Shown: positions 6,638-11,917 of the stretch, one piece after another | Layout of the letters: each line of letters opens with the position of its first letter | Position numbering within the stretch: the first letter of the stretch is position 1 | Origin: an uncultured Chloroflexota bacterium | GTDB taxonomy: Bacteria > Chloroflexota > Chloroflexia > Thermomicrobiales > UBA6265 | DNA: 15,989 nt | Reading direction: 5' to 3' | Assembly: GCA_937901745.1 (NCBI GenBank) | Contig: CALGSZ010000081.1 | Coordinates: 1 to 15,989, forward strand | The notes under the pieces: generated by a model | Databases searched by the model: none | Told to the model about the DNA's origin: nothing | What the model saw: only the letters and a program-made list of their open reading frames with translations | Made by a program: the position numbers and the translations under genes

Positions 6638-8050
6638 TCAACCTCCGGCGCCACCTCCCTTGATCCCCGGCTCGGTCAGCGCCGTCGGATCGAGCAGGCG
6701 ATCCAGCTCCTCCGCCGAGAGATTCGTCATTTCGGCGGCCACTTCCTTGACGCGCCGCCCCTCGGCGTAGGCGCGCTTGGCGATCGCCGCCGCCGCGTCG
6801 TAGCCGATGATCGGGTTGAGCGCCGTCACCATGATCGGGTTCTTCTCGACCAACTCGGCCAGCCGCTCCCGGTTGACGGTGAAGCCGGCGATCGCCTTGT
6901 CGGTCAGGACCGTCGAGACACTCGCCAAGAGCTCGATCGATTGCAGCAGGTTGTGAGCGATCACCGGCAACATGACGTTCAGCTCGAAATTGCCATGCTG
7001 CGCCGCGACCATGACCGTCACGTCGTTCCCCATCACCTGGGCGCAGACCATCATCGTCGCCTCGGGGATCACCGGGTTGATCTTCCCCGGCATGATCGAC
7101 GATCCGGGTTGCAGCGCCGGCAAGACGATCTCCGCCAATCCCGCCTGCGGACCGCTGTTCATCCACCGCAGGTCATTCGCGATCTTCATCAACGCCACCG
7201 CGTACGCACGCAGCGCCCCGCTCACCTCGACAGCGGTCTCCTGCGCCGCCTGCGCCGCGAAGTGATTCGTCGCCTCGGTGAACGGAAGCCCTGTCCGTTC
7301 AGCCAGCGCCCGTGCGACGCGTCCGCCGAACTCCGGATGTGCGTTCAGTCCCGTCCCGACCGCCGTTCCGCCGATCGCCAGCTGCAGGAGTCGCGGCATC
7401 GTCGCCTCCAGCCGCTCCCGCGCCAGCGCCACCTGCGCGGCCCAGCCGCTGATTTCCTGCCCGAGCCGGATCGGCGTCGCGTCCATCAGGTGTGTCCGGC
7501 CAGTCTTGACGACATCGTTCAGCTCCGCGGCCCGCCGCTCCAGCGTCTCCTGCAGCCGCCGCATCGCCGGTAGCAACCGTTCGTGCACTTCGAGCGCGGC
7601 GGCGACATGGATCGTGGATGGGATGACGTCATTGGAGCTCTGCCCCATGTTGACGTCGTCGTTCGGATGCACGACCCGCTGCCCCGCGCCCGCGATCTGC
7701 GAGGCGCGCGCGGCAATCACCTCGTTCGCGTTCATGTTGGTCGAGGTCCCGGATCCAGTCTGGAAAATGTCGATCGGGAACTCCCCGTCCCAGGCGCCGG
7801 CCGCGACCTCCTCCGCCGCCTGCTTGATCCACGCGGCTTTCTCCGCCGGCAACAATCCGAGCGCCGCGTTCACCTCCGCCGCCGCGAGCTTGATGAGGCC
7901 AAGCGCGCGCAAGAACGACCGGCCAAATCGCAGTCCGCTTATGGGAAAATTCTCAACCGCCCGCGCGGTCGTCGCCCCGTATAACGCGTTCGCCGGGACG
8001 CGCATCTCGCCCATGCTGTCCCGCTCGATCCGGAATCCTTCTTCCGTCAT
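6638..8050 (-). CDS. fumC: Fumarate hydratase, class II
   Basis: Cytoplasmic homotetrameric enzyme of the citric acid cycle that interconverts fumarate and malate without an iron-sulfur cluster. With the ATG at 8050 it is 470 residues, the usual length, and begins in the family manner (FRIERDSMGEMRVPANALYGATT). In-frame starts at 8059 (ATG) and 8086 (GTG) are also possible; the 8050 start is preferred on alignment with the family. The signatures are present: SGTSTNMNANEV (100-111), KTGRTHLMDATP with the catalytic His near 187, and GSSIMPGKINP (316-326) with the catalytic Ser near 318. The last signature separates fumarases and related lyases from unrelated proteins, and the whole pattern favours FumC over aspartate ammonia-lyase. 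The coding region ends in two adjacent stops, TGA TAA. The gene is followed by the GGDEF/EAL gene on the same strand after 195 bases, so they are not obviously an operon. Confidence 0.96.
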   Translation of the reverse strand: MTEEGFRIERDSMGEMRVPANALYGATTARAVENFPISGLRFGRSFLRALGLIKLAAAEVNAALGLLPAEKAAWIKQAAEEVAAGAWDGEFPIDIFQTGSGTSTNMNANEVIAARASQIAGAGQRVVHPNDDVNMGQSSNDVIPSTIHVAAALEVHERLLPAMRRLQETLERRAAELNDVVKTGRTHLMDATPIRLGQEISGWAAQVALARERLEATMPRLLQLAIGGTAVGTGLNAHPEFGGRVARALAERTGLPFTEATNHFAAQAAQETAVEVSGALRAYAVALMKIANDLRWMNSGPQAGLAEIVLPALQPGSSIMPGKINPVIPEATMMVCAQVMGNDVTVMVAAQHGNFELNVMLPVIAHNLLQSIELLASVSTVLTDKAIAGFTVNRERLAELVEKNPIMVTALNPIIGYDAAAAIAKRAYAEGRRVKEVAAEMTNLSAEELDRLLDPTALTEPGIKGGGAGG

Positions 8051-8104
8051 CGCTCCCATCCCTTCTGCGTGCTCGCGGTGCGTCACTCACGTCCAGCCGC
8101 GGGG

Positions 8105-8137
8105 ATTGTAGCGACCAGCGAGCGTCGCTCGCGACAA
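8105..8137 (-). promoter_or_regulatory. Possible fumarase promoter with internal palindrome
   Basis: On the minus strand TACAAT (8110-8105) is a good -10 element, giving a leader of about 48 bases. The best -35, TTGTCG (8137-8132), is 21 bases away, longer than normal. The palindrome GCGAGCG-T-CGCTCGC (8118-8132) lies in the spacer and overlaps the first base of the -35. Long spacers with a central palindrome are known from MerR-type promoters, but no such regulator is nearby. Confidence 0.35.
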
Positions 8138-8388
8138 CATGGGCTTGCGTACATCATCAATCTCCCGGCCGCGCCAGCTCGGCTTCAGGGCCGGAAAGGA
8201 TCTCAACGCATGTTGTCTCGCGTCGGTCTCCACCACCCTCGACAACAATTTTCTTGACAACGCAAGCGAACCTCGCGCACTCGCTATTGTCGCAAACAAC
8301 GGAGTAAGCTGAACCAAGGAAATTCTCTTGAATCTTGCGCGATGTTCCACATTTGGAATTACGAATCACAATACCATCTTGCTACCTA

Positions 8389-8418
8389 TTGACGGTCAGT
8401 TTCTCTCTGCGCTACAGT
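8389..8418 (+). promoter_or_regulatory. Possible promoter for the four-cysteine protein gene
   Basis: TTGACG (8389-8394) and TACAGT (8413-8418) are 18 bases apart, with 5/6 and 4/6 matches to consensus. Transcription would start near 8425, leaving a leader of about 147 bases before the ATG at 8572. Confidence 0.45.
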
Positions 8419-8443
8419 TATCCGCAGACCAGGAAGGGCAGCG

Positions 8444-8470
8444 ATGCGACACACGGAGGGTTCAGGGTAG
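8444..8470 (+). CDS. Possible eight-codon leader ORF
   Basis: ATG at 8444 is preceded by AGGAAGG with a six-base spacer, a better ribosome site than many genes here. The frame encodes only MRHTEGSG before TAG. It lies in the presumed leader of the four-cysteine protein gene. The peptide has no obvious sensor codons, so a regulatory role is speculative and chance is possible. Confidence 0.2.
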   Translation: MRHTEGSG

Positions 8471-8571
8471 TCGGGCTCTTCGTGCGTGTCGTACTCTGCC
8501 TCTCCGCCGGCGCGAGGGTGTGGGGGCTCGCGCGGCCCGGCTGTTTCGACTTACGTCAAGGGGATAGGGGA

Positions 8572-8883
8572 ATGCCGTCGCTGCTCCTCCGCTGCTGCGC
8601 GACATGCCGCTTTCACCGCGAAGGCGTCACCGGGACGACCGGAACGTGCAAGCATCCGGATCGTCAACCCATCGTGGGCCTGACGCCCTTCGTCCGTGAT
8701 CTCGAGCTACCTTGCCGCATGGGCTGGGGCAGCGATCTTTGGGAGCCGCGAGACCCTGATGAGCAGCTGCCGTTCGTCGTCGGCCTGCGCGTCTGGGGCC
8801 CCTTCCCCGACGACGACACTCCCCTCGACAATCTGCCTGGCGACCTCCTGAGCTTCTTGCTCCGGTCGGCGGACGCCCTCTAA
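8572..8883 (+). CDS. Small four-cysteine protein, probably metal-binding
   Basis: Protein of 103 residues with no assigned function. The ATG at 8572 follows AAGGGGATAGGGGA and places the conserved cysteines at the N-terminus. The same frame is open for 79 codons upstream but those codons look non-coding. Cysteines are at 8, 9, 12, 26 and 48: RCCATCRFH (CxxC), GTCKHPDR, then VRDLELPCRMGWGSDLWEP. Four of them (9, 12, 26, 48) are spaced like a small zinc or iron-sulfur site. Similar short proteins opening LLRCCATCR and containing a DELPC-type motif are, to my recollection, common in Chloroflexota; I cannot check this here. The second half (PFVVGLRVWGPFPDDDTPLDNLPGDLL) has no recognised domain. 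It has no signal peptide or membrane segment, so it is likely cytoplasmic. Its neighbours do not reveal its job. Confidence 0.8.
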   Translation: MPSLLLRCCATCRFHREGVTGTTGTCKHPDRQPIVGLTPFVRDLELPCRMGWGSDLWEPRDPDEQLPFVVGLRVWGPFPDDDTPLDNLPGDLLSFLLRSADAL

Positions 8884-8981
8884 TCGCTCATCGGACGTAG
8901 CCGGAGACGACCAGGAGCAGCTTCACAAACCGCGCGCCTATCCCCGGCTTATTCGGGAGCAGCGAACCCCTGAAGACGACT

Positions 8982-9014
8982 CGCGGCCGAGAGCCCGAAT
9001 AGCCCTCGGCCGCG
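8982..9014. terminator. Hairpin between convergent genes
   Basis: CGCGGCCGAG (8982-8991) pairs perfectly with CTCGGCCGCG (9005-9014) around a 13-base loop in which two more pairs can form. It lies between the ends of the four-cysteine and Rv1155-like genes and could stop transcription from either side, though neither side has a T-run. Confidence 0.45.
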
Positions 9015-9050
9015 GCGCGAGATCGCTCGCTTCCCACCCGGTGGGCGCGC

Positions 9051-9458
9051 TCAACCCATAGAGGTCGTGCGCACCGGTCGGACCACGACCACGACGCGCT
9101 CGTCACCCGGCTGGTGCCACATATACTTCTCGACGCCCAGATACTTCTGCGCCATCTTGTCGATGAACGTCTTCTCCGGGTCCGGCTCGATCCGCTCGAC
9201 GACACCCCGAATCTCCAAATAGCGACCCGGATTCTGCGGATCGACGATCGAAAGGGCGATCCGCCCCTCGCGCTGAAGATTCTTATACTTCTGGCGCGCC
9301 GTCGTTAGGCTGAACTTGACGTACTCCCCATCCCAATCGAACCACACGGGGTTCACCTGTGGCTCGCCTTTCGGCCCTATCGTGGCGACATGCGCCAACG
9401 CCTTGGACTCCAGCAAATCGCGGTGCTTCTCCGGAATAACGGTTTGAGTCACGGACAT
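9051..9458 (-). CDS. Rv1155-like split-barrel flavin or F420 protein
   Basis: Predicted cytoplasmic protein of 135 residues in the pyridoxamine 5'-phosphate oxidase-like split-barrel superfamily, in the subgroup that includes the mycobacterial F420-binding protein Rv1155. Such proteins are small dimeric oxidoreductases or cofactor binders; the substrate cannot be read from the sequence. Family features are ALAHVATIGPKGEPQVNPVWFDWDG (20-44, two strands of the barrel), SLTTARQKYKNLQREGRIALSI (50-71, with Lys57 and Lys59 in the cofactor-phosphate region), and PGRYLEIRGVVERIEPD (77-93). The ATG at 9458 is chosen because AGGAGGGG lies about ten bases upstream and the protein then matches the family's N-terminus; an open frame of 61 more codons upstream looks non-coding. 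It runs convergent to the four-cysteine gene. Whether the cofactor is FMN or F420 is undecided. Confidence 0.9.
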   Translation of the reverse strand: MSVTQTVIPEKHRDLLESKALAHVATIGPKGEPQVNPVWFDWDGEYVKFSLTTARQKYKNLQREGRIALSIVDPQNPGRYLEIRGVVERIEPDPEKTFIDKMAQKYLGVEKYMWHQPGDERVVVVVRPVRTTSMG

Positions 9459-9513
9459 CCCCGAACGACCCCTCCTGACTACGAGCGCGCCACGGTGACG
9501 CCCCTTGTTACGA

Positions 9514-9543
9514 AGTATAAGCGTATAATGAGGAGTAAGTACA
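9514..9543 (-). promoter_or_regulatory. Possible promoter for the Rv1155-like gene
   Basis: On the minus strand TATACT (9519-9514) is a good -10 element. The best -35 at 18 bases, TGTACT (9543-9538), matches consensus at only 3 of 6 positions. The leader would be about 50 bases. Confidence 0.3.
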
Positions 9544-9694
9544 CTTCGCCACGCAAGGACAACCGACCGGCACGCCTCGGGCGGCACGTTCCGCCCGGCA
9601 CGCCGGTCCCAGCGCCCTGATACAGTCGCTCGCTCTCCCAAATGGGCAGATGGCTATGGCACGGTTGGAAACGGAGGAAAATCGCTCAATTTAC

Positions 9695-9712
9695 GGATAG
9701 CCAATGGCTACC
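9695..9712 (-). terminator. Small hairpin after the 75-residue gene
   Basis: GGATAGCC (9695-9702) pairs with GGCTACC (9706-9712) with one bulged base and a three-base loop. On the minus strand it is followed by GTAAATTGAGCGATTTTCC. It lies 45 bases past the stop codon of the small gene. The stem is short, so confidence is low. Confidence 0.35.
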
Positions 9713-9756
9713 CTGGCATCCCGCCCGAAGAGCCGCCAATCGCCACGCCCCCATAC

Positions 9757-9984
9757 TCATCCGGCGCCGCGCAGCCGCGGAATGAGCCGCCCCATCGCCC
9801 GTAGCGCCCGGACCTCGAGCCGCACACTCCCCTTCCGGAGAACGCCGCGCGGAGACCTCACCATCCAATCCGGCGCGAGCACGCCGCCCCGCCGCGCCGC
9901 CTCCACCAACCGGCCAGCCTCCGCATCCCGAAGGAGGTCCTGACGACGCTGCTCCGCGGCTTGGATCTCGCGCATGATGTACAT
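9757..9984 (-). CDS. Small helical protein of unknown function
   Basis: Protein of 75 residues. The case for a real gene is the start site: AAGGAG lies seven bases before the ATG at 9984, one of the best ribosome sites in the window. Residues 1-32 (MYIMREIQAAEQRRQDLLRD and on to AEAGRLVEAARRG) look like a charged amphipathic helix. The rest is basic and includes a short VRLEVRALRAMGRLIPRLRG stretch that may form a second helix. No catalytic motif, signal peptide or membrane segment is visible. Short proteins with this kind of N-terminal helix (aromatic or aliphatic start, then QxLLRxAE) are, to my recollection, common in Thermomicrobia, often in several copies per genome. It is divergent from the dehydrogenase gene at 10200. 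Function unknown. Confidence 0.72.
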   Translation of the reverse strand: MYIMREIQAAEQRRQDLLRDAEAGRLVEAARRGGVLAPDWMVRSPRGVLRKGSVRLEVRALRAMGRLIPRLRGAG

Positions 9985-10199
9985 GCCTTTTCTCCTTCGG
10001 GCACACCGCGCCGTCCACCGCTCCGACCTCTCCCGGTACCTCCGCGCCTACCGCTCCTGCTCCGGCGTCGCGTCCTGCAAATGGCAGACACTGCTCGAGC
10101 AAAGCCGCCCAGCACCTTCGCCCGTTTTTCGGTACCCTCTCGCTGGCGGGCAACCGCCACGTCGCATGACGATCGCCGAGATCGAACGAAAGGCAGCCG
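9985..10199. other. Divergent intergenic region before the dehydrogenase gene
   Basis: Holds the start regions of the 75-residue gene (minus) and the dehydrogenase gene (plus). TTTTTCGGTACCCTCT at 10125-10140 resembles CCGGTACACTCAC before the methyltransferase gene (10999-11011) and may be a -10 region, but no matching -35 is evident in either. Confidence 0.35.
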
Positions 10200-10973
10200 A
10201 TGGAACTGCGATTGGAGGGTAAGGTCGCCCTGGTCACGGGCAGCGACAGCGGCATCGGGCGAGGCATCGCGGAGTGCTTCGCGGCCAGTGGCGCCGACGT
10301 GACGGTCACCTTTTTCTCAGATCGCGACGGAGCGGAACAGACAGCAGCGGCCGTACGCGGTCACGGACGGCGCGCGCACGTCGTTCAAGTCGACGTCGGC
10401 CAGCCGGAGCAGGTCGAGCGCCTCTTCTCCGCGCACGACGCCGAATTCGGACGCCTCGACATCCTCGTCAACTGCGCCGGCATCCACATCGAAGGGCTCA
10501 TCCACGAGCAGCCCTTCAGCGATTGGGAGCGCGTCATCCGCACCAACCTGCACGGGCCGTTTCTCTGCTCCCAGCAGGCAGCCCGGCGCATGATCGCGCA
10601 GGGCCAAGGCGGCCGCATCATCAACATCAGCTCCGTCCACGAGGAAGCGTGCTGGCCCGGCGCCGCCGCCTATTGCGCCGCCAAGGCCGGACTGCGCAAC
10701 CTCACGCGCACGCAGGCGATCGAGCTCGGCCCCCACGGCATCACCGTCAACGACATCGCCCCCGGCATGATCCTGACGCCGATGAACGCCCGCGCCGAGC
10801 AAGACCCGGAATATCTTCGCCAAGCCGAGGCCCAGATCGTCCTCCGCCGCGCCGGCCTCCCCAACGATGTCGCCCAAATGGCGCTCTTCCTCGCCTCCGA
10901 TGCCGGGAGCTACTGCACTGGCGCCACGTTTTATGTCGATGGCGGCTGGATGCTGACCTGGCCGCCGGTCTGA
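10200..10973 (+). CDS. Short-chain dehydrogenase/reductase
   Basis: Cytoplasmic NAD(P)-dependent oxidoreductase of the classical SDR family, 257 residues, the normal length. Residues seen: the dinucleotide loop TGSDSGIG (13-20), Asp65 in VDV, NCAG (91-94, a variant of NNAG), Asn116, the catalytic Ser at 144 or 145 in NISSVHE, and Tyr158/Lys162 in YCAAKAG. The C-terminal region has VNDIAPGMILTPMN and ends GATFYVDGGWML, as in glucose 1-dehydrogenase and 3-oxoacyl-ACP reductase-like members. Substrate cannot be assigned; the SVHEEACWPG stretch recalls sugar dehydrogenases. After the second strand the sequence is FFSDRDG, which does not settle NAD against NADP. The start has GAAAGG six bases upstream. 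The methyltransferase gene follows on the same strand after 117 bases containing a hairpin. Confidence 0.94.
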   Translation: MELRLEGKVALVTGSDSGIGRGIAECFAASGADVTVTFFSDRDGAEQTAAAVRGHGRRAHVVQVDVGQPEQVERLFSAHDAEFGRLDILVNCAGIHIEGLIHEQPFSDWERVIRTNLHGPFLCSQQAARRMIAQGQGGRIINISSVHEEACWPGAAAYCAAKAGLRNLTRTQAIELGPHGITVNDIAPGMILTPMNARAEQDPEYLRQAEAQIVLRRAGLPNDVAQMALFLASDAGSYCTGATFYVDGGWMLTWPPV

Positions 10974-10988
10974 TCCTCGTGCCGGCTT

Positions 10989-11023
10989 CCCTCGTGCCCC
11001 GGTACACTCACAGAGCACGAGGG
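10989..11023 (+). terminator. Hairpin between the dehydrogenase and methyltransferase genes
   Basis: CCCTCGTGC (10989-10997) pairs perfectly with GCACGAGGG (11015-11023) around a 17-base loop, 16 bases after the dehydrogenase stop. CCTCGTGCC also occurs as a direct repeat at 10976-10984, so one motif is present three times. With no T-run, it may be an operator as easily as a terminator. Confidence 0.4.
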
Positions 11024-11090
11024 CCGCGCTCGGGAACGCTCGTCCGTTTCCAGCCGGACCTGCCGACCAAGCTCGATCGTGGAGGATTGG

Positions 11091-11891
11091 ATGGCTGATC
11101 TCGATGCAATCAAGGCACGCCAGAAGCAGGTCTGGGGCGCGGGCAACTACAGCGTCATCGCGACCGCGCTCTACTCGACCGCTGAGGTGCTTTGTGAGGA
11201 CGTCAACGTCCCGGCAGGAGCGCGCGTGCTCGATATCGCCTGCGGCAGTGGCAATGTCGCTCTGGCCGCCGCCCGCCGGCGCGCCGAGGTCGTTGGGATC
11301 GACTTCGTGCCATCCCTGCTCGACCACGCCCGCGAGCGCGCCGCCGCCGAATGGCTCGAGGTCGACTTCCGCGAAGCGGATGCCGAGGCGCTCCCCTTCC
11401 CGGACGCCAGCTTTGACGTCGTCCTCTCCGCGTTCGGCGTCATGTTCGCCACGGATGCCGAGCGAGCGGCCCAAGAGATGATCCGCGTCTGCCGGCCCGG
11501 CGGCCGCATCGGCCTCGCCAACTGGACGCCGGCCAGCGCCGTCACTGAGATCTTCCAGCTCGCCGCGCGCTATCTCCCGCCGCCCGGCAATCCCTCGGCG
11601 CCGAGCGAATGGGGCACCGCCGAGCGCCTGCGCGAGCTCTTCGGCGATCGCGCTCGCTCGATGCGCCTACGCGACCACGTCTGGCTCGACCGCGCCGTCT
11701 CCGTCGACCACCTCGTCGATCTCTATCGCACCTATCTCGGCCCGATCGCCGAGGCCGTCACCGAGCTCGACGAGACGCGCGCCGGCGAGCTTCAGGACGG
11801 CCTCCGCGCAATCGTTCAGCGGCACAACCGGGCGACCGACGGCACCGCCGCGATGGCCTGCCAGTACGTGACCGTCGTCATCGATCTGTAA
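11091..11891 (+). CDS. Class I SAM-dependent methyltransferase
   Basis: Predicted cytoplasmic methyltransferase of 266 residues with the UbiE-like Rossmann fold (Methyltransf_11/25 type). Motif I is VLDIACGSGNVAL (47-59), the acidic end of strand 2 is GIDF (69-72), motif II is ADAEALPFPDASFDVVLSAFG (96-116), and post-I helix and RVCRPGGRIGLANW (132-145) match the family. The C-terminal 120 residues would form the substrate-binding cap and show no diagnostic motif, so the acceptor is unknown. ATG at 11091 follows GGAGG by five bases; an ATG four codons upstream lies before that site and is less likely. The gene ends 26 bases from the convergent coiled-coil protein gene, leaving little room for a terminator. 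Any functional link to the dehydrogenase before it is only positional. Confidence 0.93.
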   Translation: MADLDAIKARQKQVWGAGNYSVIATALYSTAEVLCEDVNVPAGARVLDIACGSGNVALAAARRRAEVVGIDFVPSLLDHARERAAAEWLEVDFREADAEALPFPDASFDVVLSAFGVMFATDAERAAQEMIRVCRPGGRIGLANWTPASAVTEIFQLAARYLPPPGNPSAPSEWGTAERLRELFGDRARSMRLRDHVWLDRAVSVDHLVDLYRTYLGPIAEAVTELDETRAGELQDGLRAIVQRHNRATDGTAAMACQYVTVVIDL

Positions 11892-11917
11892 CCACCCGCG
11901 CCAGCGGAGATCGGGCG

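Larger units (their letters stand above)
8051..8571. other. Divergent intergenic region, comparatively AT-rich
   Basis: This stretch separates the divergent fumarase and four-cysteine-protein genes and is noticeably richer in A and T than its surroundings between about 8230 and 8425. It carries candidate promoters for both genes and repeated GACAAC-type motifs, given separately. Long open frames crossing it have no good ribosome site and no family resemblance, so I do not call them genes. Confidence 0.6.
9459..9756. other. Intergenic region with an AT-rich patch
   Basis: Between two minus-strand genes. It contains an AT-rich patch at 9505-9545 with GTATAAGC/GTATAATG in tandem, a possible promoter for the Rv1155-like gene, and a small hairpin after the 75-residue gene. 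I see no credible coding sequence. Confidence 0.5.

Noticed and set aside
6602..8111. Plus-strand open frames opposite fumC (6602-7573, 7278-8111)
   Set aside because: Same reason: fumarase signatures on the minus strand are complete, and the opposite frames have no recognisable domain or ribosome site.
8335..8571. Upstream extension of the four-cysteine protein by 79 codons
   Set aside because: The extension covers the presumed promoter and leader, lacks a ribosome site, and homologous proteins as I recall them begin just before the first cysteines.
10317..11474. Minus-strand open frame of 385 residues across the dehydrogenase and methyltransferase genes
   Set aside because: It spans two well-identified plus-strand genes and their gap, a typical long shadow in high-GC DNA.
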